From NCBI RefSeq assembly GCF_037974355.1, contig NZ_CP150235.1, positions 3,100,001 through 3,164,000 of the forward strand: a stretch of 64,000 nt of DNA, read 5' to 3'. Within the stretch, counting starts at the first letter, position 1. Every line of letters begins with the position of its first letter. Below, piece after piece: positions 27,694-36,152 of the stretch. The translations under genes were made by a program, and so were the position numbers. This DNA comes from Paenibacillus sp. FSL R5-0517. Lineage in GTDB: Bacteria > Bacillota > Bacilli > Paenibacillales > Paenibacillaceae. The notes beneath the pieces are model-generated. The model saw only the letters and a list, made by a program, of their open reading frames with translations. It was not told where the DNA came from and made no database searches.

Positions 27694-27741
27694 GCGGGTT
27701 TGCCGCTGCGAGAAGTTGTAATTCGCAGCGGTGAAAACCGC
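27694..27741 (+). promoter_or_regulatory. Strong hairpin just upstream of the MFS gene
   Basis: CCGCTGCGA pairs with TCGCAGCGG, and outside it GCGGGTTT pairs with AAAACCGC, around an 11-nt loop. No T-run follows, so it is not a classical terminator. It ends 19 nt before the chosen start and just before the ribosome site, a position suited to translational or processing control. Confidence 0.5.
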
Positions 27742-27759
27742 AGAAGGAAGGGATATCGA

Positions 27760-29004
27760 TTGAAATTGCTTCAAGATTTGCCGAAGAATCCACGCTACTC
27801 CATTTTACTCGAACCGGTATGGGCCATTCCGGGCACGATCGTTCTCTTCTACGCTCCTTTATATATGAAGGAAGCCGGACTTTCGGATATCGAAATCGGT
27901 TTAATCAATTCGGTGAATCTTTATTTTGCTTTTATCTTTCAATTGTTTGCGGGTTCCATTACCAATAAGCTGGGGCGTAAACGAACAACGCTGATCTTCG
28001 ACCTGCTTGCCTGGAGTGTTCCTATGTTCATCTGGGCTTTCTCCCAGAACTTCTGGCTGTTTCTGATCGCCTACTTGCTTAACGCAACATCGAAGTTTGT
28101 AACGGTTGCCTTTAACTGTCTGATCATAGAGGATGTTGAGGAACACAAACGATCCAAGGTATTTGCTATTCTCAACATGATTATTACAGGAGCCGGGGTA
28201 CTTACGCCAATTGCAGGAGTTGTTATAGCTGATTTTGGAATTGTACCTACACTGGCCAGCATTTACTTTGTCGGGGGCATCCTCATGACGGCCATGTTTT
28301 TCATTCGTAATCGATACACGGATGAGACCGAGGTTGGTAAGGAGCTTATGGGATTGCATAGTAAAACTCGCGTGCTTCAGAGCTTGGGAGCCAGTCTGCG
28401 CCTGTTCGGCAAATCGTTCTATAAACGAAGACTGTTCCCGATCATTCTGATTACGGTGTTGTCGAATCTGATTTTGCAGCTGAATTTCTTTCAGGTCATT
28501 TTCTTCAAGGAACAGTTGAAATTCGATGACCGTGTCATTTCGTTTATCCCAGTGGTGACTGCGGTAACCGTCATGCTGCTCTATCTGGTCATTATTCCGC
28601 GACTGAAACGGCGTTCGGAAGAGAAGTATGTTGGTTTTTCCATTGTGCTTAGTACGGCGGGGGCCATTCTCTTTCTGTTGATTCCGGTGGGGAATATAGG
28701 CATGTTGTTTCTCACGCTAATCGTGCTCGCTGCGGGTAACTTCATTTTGCAGACGTATCGAGATTCCCTGCTGATGAACCGATTGGGGACGCATGAAAAA
28801 GCCGACATGTTCTCGGCTGTGCAGACGGTTATGACGTTAACAGCTATTCCATCGGGTTACCTGACGGGCTTGCTCTACCATCACAATCCAACGCTGTTGT
28901 TCAGTGTCATTCTTGGTCTATACATCGTACTCATGATCATCATGTTCTTCCTGCCTGATCCACAAAAGCACTCCCAAGTGCTGAAACCTTACAAAAATAT
29001 GTAG
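27760..29004 (+). CDS. MFS transporter
   Basis: A 414-residue membrane protein with about 12 hydrophobic segments. The major-facilitator signature between helices 2 and 3 is GSITNKLGRKRTTLI (about residues 66-80), with a long cytoplasmic middle loop near residues 190-220. I chose the TTG at 27760 behind a GAAGGAAGGG site; a reading frame extended to 27700 would translate through the hairpin. As the fourth gene of the cluster it could export the cluster's product or import its precursor; substrate not known. Confidence 0.87.
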   Translation: MKLLQDLPKNPRYSILLEPVWAIPGTIVLFYAPLYMKEAGLSDIEIGLINSVNLYFAFIFQLFAGSITNKLGRKRTTLIFDLLAWSVPMFIWAFSQNFWLFLIAYLLNATSKFVTVAFNCLIIEDVEEHKRSKVFAILNMIITGAGVLTPIAGVVIADFGIVPTLASIYFVGGILMTAMFFIRNRYTDETEVGKELMGLHSKTRVLQSLGASLRLFGKSFYKRRLFPIILITVLSNLILQLNFFQVIFFKEQLKFDDRVISFIPVVTAVTVMLLYLVIIPRLKRRSEEKYVGFSIVLSTAGAILFLLIPVGNIGMLFLTLIVLAAGNFILQTYRDSLLMNRLGTHEKADMFSAVQTVMTLTAIPSGYLTGLLYHHNPTLLFSVILGLYIVLMIIMFFLPDPQKHSQVLKPYKNM

Positions 29005-29083
29005 AAGAAGGGGTTTTCTGTATATGAATCGAATATGTAGTACAGAAAAAACTAAAAATTAACTTCACTTGGGAGGATACGGA

Positions 29084-29677
29084 ATGACGAACATAATGAC
29101 AACAGAAGCGCGGAATCAGTGGAGCTGGATGAACGAGCCCGAGAGCTGGTCCTACACGGATCAGGGAGGTGTGGTGGTGGAAGCGAAAGCGGATACTGAC
29201 TTTTTCCAGGACCCTGCGGGCAAGCATATTCGTGCAACTGCACCCTTCCTGTCCATGCCTGTACCTAGTGACTTCGAAATCACAACCCAGTTAACCGTAG
29301 ATATGAAAAATCAATATGATTCCGGATGCCTGATGGTCATGGCGGATGATCTCAATTGGTGCAAAATTTGTTTTGAGTATGATGGAAAAGCACCTACCAT
29401 CGTGTCGGTGGTCACACGTGATGGTTCATCCGATGATTGTAATTCGGTTGAAGTCTCTGTATCTAATCCCTATCTGCGTATACGCAAAGTAGAGGACTGC
29501 ATATCATTCTTTTATTCTCCTGATGGGGAAGAGTGGAAACTTATTCGATATTTCGGCATGCCGACACAAGGGGAACTTCGAGCTGGATTAGTTGCACAAT
29601 CGCCGACTGGAACGGGCTGTACATGTCACTTTTTGTCTGTCAATGTTACTCGTCCGGACTTGACTGCACGCTTCTAA
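29084..29677 (+). CDS. DUF1349-like concanavalin-A-fold protein
   Basis: A 197-residue soluble protein that resembles the DUF1349 (regulation of enolase 1-like, ConA-like) family: NQWSWMNEPESWSYTDQGGVVVEAKADTDFFQDP at the start, then DYDSGCLMV-type beta strands (YDSGCLMVMADDLNWCKICFEYDG) and the FFYSPDGEEWKLIRYFGMP segment. Members are small beta-sandwich proteins of uncertain, possibly carbohydrate-related, role. The ATG at 29084 follows GGGAGG. The gap to the MFS gene contains an inverted repeat (TTTTCTGTA / TACAGAAAA, 29014-29049) that would act as a terminator only on the opposite strand. Confidence 0.83.
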   Translation: MTNIMTTEARNQWSWMNEPESWSYTDQGGVVVEAKADTDFFQDPAGKHIRATAPFLSMPVPSDFEITTQLTVDMKNQYDSGCLMVMADDLNWCKICFEYDGKAPTIVSVVTRDGSSDDCNSVEVSVSNPYLRIRKVEDCISFFYSPDGEEWKLIRYFGMPTQGELRAGLVAQSPTGTGCTCHFLSVNVTRPDLTARF

Positions 29678-29716
29678 TCCGCTCCCCCGGCCGATCATTG
29701 GAGGGAGAACAGGTTC

Positions 29717-30358
29717 ATGGTAAAAGCTTTCATATTTGATTTTGATGGACTCATTGTGGATACAGAGACGCCGTGGTATTATGCGTTTCGCGATATCTAT
29801 GAAGAGCACGGTGTTGAACTTGGTCTGGACCTATGGTCGAAAAATGTGGGAACGTCCTTTGAGGAATTTCATCCTTTTTTGTATCTGGAGCAGGCGCTTC
29901 AAAGAAAAATTGATCATGAGCATATCAAACTGCTCTCAGAACAGAAATACGAAGCTTATTTGGGACAGGCGGCTATTCTTCCAGGGGTGAATGAATTGCT
30001 TCAGTCTGCGAGGGAAAAGGGGATTCAGCTTGCCGTTGCTTCCAGCTCCACACGGGACTGGGTTCATGGTTACTTGAAGAAATTAGGCATTTTTGATTAT
30101 TTCAAAGTCGTTCATACATCTGAAGATGTGAAGCGAGTGAAACCTGATCCTGAACTGTACCTTCTTGCTCTCCAGAGTCTGGGAATCGAGGCTTCGGAAG
30201 CGATTGTGTTCGAAGACTCTCCTAACGGACTGAAGGCAGCCAACGCCGCAGGTATTCGTTGCATCATCGTGCCTAACGAGGTAACGCGTAGTCTGGAATT
30301 CGCCATGCATGAACTGCGGTTATCCTCGCTGGCCGAGATTGATATGGAGATTCTCTAA
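29717..30358 (+). CDS. HAD family hydrolase (beta-phosphoglucomutase-like)
   Basis: A 213-residue phosphatase or phosphomutase. HAD motif I is FDFDGLIVDTE (nucleophile Asp near residue 8), motif II is the Ser in LAVASSSTRDW, motif III the Lys in RVKPDPELYL, and motif IV VFEDSPNGLKAANAAG. The alpha-helical cap between motifs I and II marks the beta-phosphoglucomutase/YhcW-like subclass acting on sugar phosphates. It is 39 bp after the DUF1349 gene and its last 4 bp overlap the end of the convergent AraC gene. Confidence 0.92.
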   Translation: MVKAFIFDFDGLIVDTETPWYYAFRDIYEEHGVELGLDLWSKNVGTSFEEFHPFLYLEQALQRKIDHEHIKLLSEQKYEAYLGQAAILPGVNELLQSAREKGIQLAVASSSTRDWVHGYLKKLGIFDYFKVVHTSEDVKRVKPDPELYLLALQSLGIEASEAIVFEDSPNGLKAANAAGIRCIIVPNEVTRSLEFAMHELRLSSLAEIDMEIL

Positions 30359-31170
30359 TCCAGATATTGCTTGCGTAGCTCGATCGGGGAGATCCCTTCG
30401 TATTTTTTGAACACCGATCCAAAGTAACTGGCACTGTTAAATCCAACGGCATGCGCTATTTCATGAGCCGTAGTTGCATCATTTTCAATAAGCATTTCCT
30501 TGGCTTTCAACAACCGATATCGCATCAAATACTCCAATGGAGTCATTTGGAATTCTTTTTTAAATATCCGATTCAGGTGTTGTTCGGTCACGTCCATCTG
30601 CTCAGCCAACATAGGGAGAGAGAGATCCTGATGATAATTTTGTTTGATAAAAGTAATGAGTTCATCCAACCGTAATCGGGCATTGGAACGTTCGTAAGCA
30701 CTATAGCGTTCACCTTCAATGGTTAATCTGACCAAAAGCATGTACAGTAATGCGGATACGTGCCAGATCTGATCCTTGTGCCGGGACTGCAGCGCCAACG
30801 TAATTTCATGCAACAGGATATGAAGCATTCCATCCGGCTTGAAGGCGCGCAGCTCCCCGATCTGCAAGGTATGCAAGAATCGTGGTAATAAATAGCCATT
30901 GAAAGACAGACAATCAAATCGTAATGAATCACTCAGATTGTGGTAACGGTATGTTACCTCCGGAAACAAAATGAGAGCTGTCCCTTTTTTGATCGAAAAT
31001 TCATGATTCTTAGCTGCGATTCGCCCTGTTCCTCCGATGCACTGTACAATGCTGTAATCCCGTGAATGGTCGCTCCAATTCATCAATTCATCAACGGTCA
31101 ACTGGTTTTGCCCTGTAATCATGAGCGGCATATCGGTATCCAGTGGATTCCCCATGCTAGGTTTCGGCAT
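30355..31170 (-). CDS. AraC family transcriptional regulator
   Basis: A 271-residue regulator on the minus strand. The N-terminal ~150 residues form a cupin-like sensor (CIGGTGRIAAKNHEFSIKKGTALILFPEVTYRYH). The C-terminal domain has two helix-turn-helix units (LSLPMLAEQMDVTEQHLNRIFKKEFQMTPLEYL and HEIAHAVGFNSASYFGSVFKKYEG) and ends ISPIELRKQYLD. An AAGAGGA site precedes the ATG. It converges on the HAD gene and is divergent from the FAD oxidoreductase at 31464, so either neighbour could be its target. Confidence 0.92.
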   Translation of the reverse strand: MPKPSMGNPLDTDMPLMITGQNQLTVDELMNWSDHSRDYSIVQCIGGTGRIAAKNHEFSIKKGTALILFPEVTYRYHNLSDSLRFDCLSFNGYLLPRFLHTLQIGELRAFKPDGMLHILLHEITLALQSRHKDQIWHVSALLYMLLVRLTIEGERYSAYERSNARLRLDELITFIKQNYHQDLSLPMLAEQMDVTEQHLNRIFKKEFQMTPLEYLMRYRLLKAKEMLIENDATTAHEIAHAVGFNSASYFGSVFKKYEGISPIELRKQYLD

Positions 31171-31295
31171 CGTCGTGTTATTCCTCTTTTCGTTAAAGGA
31201 TCATGTGCGTAAGTGGCGTGGTTACAGCGTTAAAAGAAACCTAGAATGAATTATATTACATAAATGGAATAATTTTAATTGAATGGCAAGTGATA

Positions 31296-31310
31296 ATAAA
31301 ACGTTTTCAA
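31296..31310 (-). promoter_or_regulatory. cre-like catabolite control site
   Basis: On the minus strand TTGAAAACGTTTTAT fits the CcpA consensus WTGNAANCGNWNNCW at all but one fixed position. It lies in the 293-bp gap between the divergent AraC and FAD oxidoreductase genes. Confidence 0.35.
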
Positions 31311-31463
31311 AAAAACGATGCAACTGTTTTATCTGGATGGACTAGCATGAACCGCAGTCAGATCAGTCTCCATTTATGGACCTGAAAGTACGCTTGCCTT
31401 GCCAACAGAATGCGAAACAGTATACGCTATAACGGATGAGTGATTAAGGAAAGGGATGCAAAC

Positions 31464-32606
31464 ATGAAGAAAGTCATCGTAGTTGGATCGGGTATTCTGG
31501 GGGCATCAACAGCCTATCAATTAGCCAAACGGGGCGCAGAAGTAATCATCATAGATCGAAAAGATATAGGACAGGCAACCGATGCAGCAGCCGGTATCAT
31601 CTGTCCATGGTTGTCACAGCGACGCAACCAGGACTGGTATCAGCTCGCCAAGGCTGGTGCGCGATTCTATCCTGGTATCATAGCGGAGCTTGAGGAAGAA
31701 GGAGAAACGGAAACCGGATATGCTCAAGTGGGCGCGCTCAGCATTCATACGGATGAGGATAAAATCAACAAAATGGAAGAACGGGCACAGCTTCGAAAAG
31801 CAGATGCACCGGAGATTGGTGAGATTACACCTCTTGATGCCAAAGGAACCCGTGATCGTTTTCCATTGCTAGATGAACGTTATCAATCGGTACATATTAG
31901 CGGTGCTGCACGTATAGATGGACGGGCGCTGCGGGATGCCTTAATCCGGTCTGCACAGCGTAATGGAGCGAAAGTGGTCCATGGAGACGCCACGCTTCAA
32001 TTCGAAGCAGATCGGGTCATTGGTGTGAGTGTTAATGATCAGCATTTGCTGGCAGATGAAGTCGTTGTATGTGCAGGTGCGTGGGCCAATACACTCCTGA
32101 AGCCTCTCGGAATACACTTTAAAGTGCACTATCAAAAGGCACAGATTATGCATTTGCATGTCACGGAGGAGGCGGATACAGGCCGCTGGCCTGTGATTAT
32201 GCCCCCGTCAGATCAATATCTGTTGGCCTTTGATCAACAGAAGATTGTGATTGGGGCCACTCATGAAAATGATGTTGAAGGTTATGATACAAGAGTAACT
32301 GCAGGAGGTATGCAGGAGGTTTTGAATAAAGGCCTGGAACTGGCACCGGGTCTCACAAACAGCACATTCCAGGAAGTGCGAGTTGGATTCCGTCCGTTCA
32401 CACCTGGATTTCTGCCCGTAATGGGAGCTGTGCCGGGGTGGCTGGGGCTGATTACGGCGAATGGCCTGGGTGCCTCTGGCTTGACCATGGGGCCATTTAT
32501 CGGGAGTCAATTGGCCAAATTGGCTCTTGGCATGGAACTGGATATCGATATTGAGCCGTACAATGTTGGCAAAGCAATGGATGAGATGGAAAGAGGTGAG
32601 TCATGA
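31464..32606 (+). CDS. FAD-dependent oxidoreductase (DAO/DadA family)
   Basis: A 380-residue flavoprotein. The N-terminus has the ADP-binding fold VIVVGSGILGASTAYQLAKRGAEVIIID, and the FAD motif ATDAAAGIICPWLSQRR follows. The C-terminal RVGFRPFTPGFLPVMGAV and GLITANGLGASGLTMGPFIGSQLA segment is typical of glycine/D-amino-acid oxidases and dehydrogenases. It probably oxidises a D- or N-methylated amino acid. The ATG at 31464 follows AAGGAAAGGG. Its stop overlaps a small coiled-coil gene by 4 bp, suggesting a co-translated partner. Confidence 0.9.
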   Translation: MKKVIVVGSGILGASTAYQLAKRGAEVIIIDRKDIGQATDAAAGIICPWLSQRRNQDWYQLAKAGARFYPGIIAELEEEGETETGYAQVGALSIHTDEDKINKMEERAQLRKADAPEIGEITPLDAKGTRDRFPLLDERYQSVHISGAARIDGRALRDALIRSAQRNGAKVVHGDATLQFEADRVIGVSVNDQHLLADEVVVCAGAWANTLLKPLGIHFKVHYQKAQIMHLHVTEEADTGRWPVIMPPSDQYLLAFDQQKIVIGATHENDVEGYDTRVTAGGMQEVLNKGLELAPGLTNSTFQEVRVGFRPFTPGFLPVMGAVPGWLGLITANGLGASGLTMGPFIGSQLAKLALGMELDIDIEPYNVGKAMDEMERGES

Positions 32607-32890
32607 CCTATTCACAACGTTTATCCGATGGAGCGAACTCGTCCGACATTATATATCTGGAGCATCAGATTGGTACGACAAAAGAAGAACTGCGAATCGC
32701 TATGGAGAAACAAGAAACATACGAGCGGGAAATGTCGGAATTGAAGTCATCACCAATCGGTAATGCATCGAAAGTCGGTTCGGACGAGCAATTCTTAAAG
32801 GAGAAGGCTAGTCAGACGCAGAACTTGATTGAAATCCTGTCTGCACAGCTGAATCAGCTAGAGGAAGCATTGGTGAAACTGGGCGATTAA
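32603..32890 (+). CDS. Small coiled-coil protein of unknown function
   Basis: A 95-residue soluble protein whose start overlaps the FAD oxidoreductase stop (ATGA). Residues ~18-95 are almost entirely helical with heptad-like Leu/Ile spacing (HQIGTTKEELRIAMEKQETYEREM, then NLIEILSAQLNQLEEALVKLG), broken by a short Ser/Gly/Asn linker near residues 52-60. No membrane segment or enzyme motif. Translational coupling suggests a partner or regulator of the oxidoreductase; this is inference. Confidence 0.75.
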   Translation: MTYSQRLSDGANSSDIIYLEHQIGTTKEELRIAMEKQETYEREMSELKSSPIGNASKVGSDEQFLKEKASQTQNLIEILSAQLNQLEEALVKLGD

Positions 32891-32946
32891 TCGGCTCATA
32901 TCTCGTGTTTTCTGAAACTCTGACAATAAAATATACGATATGTATA

Positions 32947-32978
32947 CAACAAAACCCCTTATTCAAGGGGTTTTGTTG
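32947..32978. terminator. Strong terminator hairpin
   Basis: Perfect 14-bp stem CAACAAAACCCCTT / AAGGGGTTTTGTTG with a 4-nt loop; T-rich on both strands. Confidence 0.85.
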
Positions 32979-32993
32979 ATTTAGTTCAAATTA

Positions 32994-33024
32994 TTTATAC
33001 CAATAAATGAACGGGTGGTATAAA
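32994..33024. promoter_or_regulatory. Operator-like dyad upstream of the P450 gene
   Basis: Perfect inverted TTTATACCA / TGGTATAAA with 13 bp between. The right arm contains a TATAAA that could be the -10 box, so a bound repressor would block initiation. Confidence 0.4.
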
Positions 33025-33101
33025 ATAGAAGTGGGTGCAGAACTGTCAATTCAGGTACCCATGTAACCAATCATGAAACTATTCTGAGAGGTGGCTTTCG
33101 A

Positions 33102-34334
33102 ATGTATAAAGAAGTGATACGTGTTGAGGACATCACAGGGTTCCAGACCAGATCTGAAGAGTTTTTTCCACTTCACTGGTTTCAACAAATGTTGTCCGAT
33201 CATCCTGTGTACTATCACGAAGATACAGATACCTGGAATGTGTTCAGATACGATGATGTGAAGCAGGTCCTAAGCAATCATGAGTATTTCTCAGCTGAAG
33301 GAACTCGAACGACCATTGCGGTCGGAGCGAAGAACAACGAAGGCACACCTCCGGACAAATTAAACATTTCAAGTATCGATCCGCCCCGTCATCAAAAAAG
33401 TCGTTCGTTGTTATCCGCTGCTTTTACACCGCGTAGTCTGAAAAACTGGGAGCCACGAATTCGCAACATTGCACAGCAGCTCGTAGCTGATATTAAACCG
33501 AATACGACCATTGATATGGTTCAGGCGCTGGCCGCTCCCCTGCCTTCGATGGTTATGGCCGATCTACTTGGTATCCCTCTTACAGACAGTCATCGCTTTA
33601 AGAACTGGGTAGATATTCTGTTTCAACCCACCAATCCGAAGACTGCTGAGGAGAGTGAACAGAAAAAACAGACGGCAGCTCAAGAGTATTATCAATTTCT
33701 CTATCCTATAGTGGTTCATAAACGGACCCATCCTGGTGAGGATATCATTACGGATCTGTTGAGTGTTGAAGTTGAAGGGGAGAAGTTCACGGAAGATGAG
33801 GTTGTTCGCACGACCATGCTTTTACTTGGAGCTGGTATTGAGACAACGAGCCATATGGTTTCCAATACGTTCTATTCCTTCCTGTACGATGATCCGAGTC
33901 TGTATGAACAGCTTAGACAGAATCCTGAATTGGTGCCGCTAGCAGTGGAAGAAATGCTTCGTTATCGGTTTCATAATGCCAAGCGGCATCGAACAGTGAA
34001 GCAGGATAACCAACTGCTTGGAGTGGACTTGAAAAAAGGGGATGTTGTCATTTCCTGGATGAGTGCAGCCAATATGGATGAGCAGATGTTTGAAAACCCG
34101 TTTGAGTTAAACATTCATCGTCATAATAATAAAAGACATCTTACCTTTGGTAATGGTCCACACTTTTGTCTGGGTGCTCCGCTGGCGCGAATGGAATTAA
34201 GTATTGCCTTGACTGCATTTGTAGAGAAGATTGCTCGGATTGAACCCGTGGAGTCTTTTGATCTGGAGGATAATCTGGCTGCTTCAGCTCCGGGACAGTC
34301 ACTGACCCATCTGCCAGTGAAGATTGTCGGCTAA
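33102..34334 (+). CDS. Cytochrome P450
   Basis: A 410-residue soluble bacterial P450 monooxygenase. The haem-ligand cysteine is C356 in FGNGPHFCLGAPLARME; the I-helix has LLLGAGIETTSH with the acid-alcohol ET pair, and the K-helix has EEMLRYRF (ExxR). SSIDPPRHQKSRSLL is the C-helix region. Type resembles bacterial CYP107-like proteins of Bacillota. It would hydroxylate a lipid, terpenoid or antibiotic-like compound using an external ferredoxin or flavodoxin; no redox partner gene is adjacent. It stands alone between two terminators. The ATG follows GAGAGGTGG. Confidence 0.94.
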   Translation: MYKEVIRVEDITGFQTRSEEFFPLHWFQQMLSDHPVYYHEDTDTWNVFRYDDVKQVLSNHEYFSAEGTRTTIAVGAKNNEGTPPDKLNISSIDPPRHQKSRSLLSAAFTPRSLKNWEPRIRNIAQQLVADIKPNTTIDMVQALAAPLPSMVMADLLGIPLTDSHRFKNWVDILFQPTNPKTAEESEQKKQTAAQEYYQFLYPIVVHKRTHPGEDIITDLLSVEVEGEKFTEDEVVRTTMLLLGAGIETTSHMVSNTFYSFLYDDPSLYEQLRQNPELVPLAVEEMLRYRFHNAKRHRTVKQDNQLLGVDLKKGDVVISWMSAANMDEQMFENPFELNIHRHNNKRHLTFGNGPHFCLGAPLARMELSIALTAFVEKIARIEPVESFDLEDNLAASAPGQSLTHLPVKIVG

Positions 34335-34374
34335 GGGAATGAGTTTCATCATTGGACAACCTAAAAAGCGGCAG

Positions 34375-34406
34375 ATCAGACGTGAACGTCTTGGTCTGCC
34401 GCTTTG
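34375..34406. terminator. Bidirectional terminator between convergent genes
   Basis: AAAGCGGCAGA pairs with TCTGCCGCTTT, T/A-flanked on both sides, between the P450 gene and the minus-strand MFS gene. Confidence 0.75.
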
Positions 34407-34431
34407 TTATGCAAGTATGAGGCTGGATAAC

Positions 34432-35931
34432 TTAATTTGAATTCATCGAAACCTTTTGTCTGATAACCTGTTTGACTTCTTCCTCTTTGGCTTGTTTGGT
34501 GCGTTTAATAAAGAAGGAAAGAATCAATCCCACGACAGCGATACCGATGATAACAACATACGCATCATTGATACCTTGAATCATGGACTCGGTAGCCAAC
34601 TGTTGTTGACTGAGGCCATTGGCTGCACCAGTTGCCATCATATCCTCTATATGTGCTGTTGTACGTGAGGTCATGACACTCACGAGCAATGAAGTACCTA
34701 CAGCGCCAGCAACTTGTCTGACGGTGTTGGAGATGGCTGTACCGTGTGCACCCAGTCTTGGTGGCAGTTGGTTAAGCCCCGCAGTTTGAATCGGCATCAT
34801 GAGCAAAGCCATACCAATTCGGCGGCCGGTCGACATTAACACCAGGTAACCATAACTGGTTGAATCCGATAAATCGATGAAACCAATGGTGGTCACAATG
34901 GTGATAACCATCCCGATAACAGCGAGCCATTTTGCTCCAAATCGATCAAACAATTTTCCGGCTACAGGCATCAGGAAGCCCATAAAAAGGGCACCCGGAA
35001 GGAGTAATAATCCGGACTCCAGTGCAGTGTAACCACGTGCATTCTGGAGGTACAAGGGAAGCAACATCATGTCAGCATACATGATCATGGTAATTGCGAT
35101 ACTTATGACCGTGGTCAGGGAGAACATGTTGTACTTGAAAGCCCGCAGATCAAGCAATGGGTCTTCCGAAACGAGCTGACGCCAAGTGAAAAGCGCAAGT
35201 GCAACAAGACCAGCAGCAATACAGATAAGTACTTCTGCACTTGACCATCCCAGACTTCCTGCTCTGCTGAATCCATACAGCAATGCGCCGAATCCGATGG
35301 TGGACAACACCACGCTGATCGTATCGAACTTGGTGTTGACCCGTTCGGATACATTCTTCAGGTATACAAAGGCAAAGGCAATGACAATAAGTGTTAATGG
35401 AATCATGCCATAAAACATCGTTTGCCAAGAGTAGTTCTCCAGAATATAACCGGCAAGGGTAGGTCCGATGGCAGGAGCGAAAATGATCGCAAAACCAACC
35501 ATACCCATAGCTGAACCTCGTTTCTCAGGGGCAAACAAGGTCAAAATAACGTGCATCAAGAGTGGCATGATAATCCCAGCACCTGCTGCCTGAATCATGC
35601 GACCTGTCAGCAATGTGCCGAAGTTGGTTGCAAGAGCGGATACGATGGTACCGATTAGGAAAATAAACATCGAAGCTTGGAATAATTGCTTGGTTGAAAA
35701 GCGTTGCATGAAGTAGGCTGTAATGGGGATCAGCACCCCGTTTACCAGCATGTAACCTGTCGTTAACCATTGTGCTGTTGCGGCGGAGATGTTAAAATCA
35801 CCCATCAGTTCCGGTGTAGCGACACTCATGATCGTTTGATTCAACGTTGCAAGGAAGGCTCCCAGAATCATGATAAACAGAATAGGGCCTTTCTTTACGG
35901 AAGATTCATCTTGTAACTTAACCTGACTCAA
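34432..35931 (-). CDS. DHA2 family MFS multidrug exporter (EmrB/QacA type)
   Basis: A 499-residue membrane protein with about 14 hydrophobic segments, the DHA2 layout. LATLNQTIMSVATPELMGDF in helix 1, motif A between helices 2 and 3 (MQRFSTKQLFQASMFI region) and motif C GAGIIMPLLMHVILTLFAPEKRGSAMG are visible. It would expel drugs or metabolites by proton antiport. The reverse-strand start (35931) faces a TetR regulator at 36153, with dyads between them, the standard layout of a self-controlled efflux unit. Confidence 0.93.
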   Translation of the reverse strand: MSQVKLQDESSVKKGPILFIMILGAFLATLNQTIMSVATPELMGDFNISAATAQWLTTGYMLVNGVLIPITAYFMQRFSTKQLFQASMFIFLIGTIVSALATNFGTLLTGRMIQAAGAGIIMPLLMHVILTLFAPEKRGSAMGMVGFAIIFAPAIGPTLAGYILENYSWQTMFYGMIPLTLIVIAFAFVYLKNVSERVNTKFDTISVVLSTIGFGALLYGFSRAGSLGWSSAEVLICIAAGLVALALFTWRQLVSEDPLLDLRAFKYNMFSLTTVISIAITMIMYADMMLLPLYLQNARGYTALESGLLLLPGALFMGFLMPVAGKLFDRFGAKWLAVIGMVITIVTTIGFIDLSDSTSYGYLVLMSTGRRIGMALLMMPIQTAGLNQLPPRLGAHGTAISNTVRQVAGAVGTSLLVSVMTSRTTAHIEDMMATGAANGLSQQQLATESMIQGINDAYVVIIGIAVVGLILSFFIKRTKQAKEEEVKQVIRQKVSMNSN

Positions 35932-35967
35932 TCCTTTTCATCCTTTCAATCCAAACGTGACTAAATT

Positions 35968-35981
35968 TACAACGTGTTGTA
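35968..35981. promoter_or_regulatory. Operator-like palindrome ahead of the MFS exporter
   Basis: TACAAC-GT-GTTGTA, 6-bp arms, 37 bp upstream of the exporter start on the minus strand. A likely site for the divergent TetR protein. Confidence 0.45.
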
Positions 35982-36052
35982 TAGTTTACATTGTATTTAT
36001 TGAATTATATACATATTCGGACAGATTACAATTTACGTTATGAGGTGTTTTC

Positions 36053-36106
36053 GTCGTTTATTTTACAAATGTTATGATATTGTTGTGTAAATCGAATATA
36101 AACGAC
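36053..36106. promoter_or_regulatory. Nested inverted repeats ahead of the TetR gene
   Basis: GTCGTTTAT (36053-36061) is repeated inverted as ATAAACGAC (36098-36106), with TTTACA / TGTAAA nested inside. It lies about 50 bp before the TetR start, in the shared control region. Confidence 0.4.
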
Positions 36107-36152
36107 TGATTGTTTAAAATTGTAATGTTCCAAATTTGAAGGAGGGATACAC

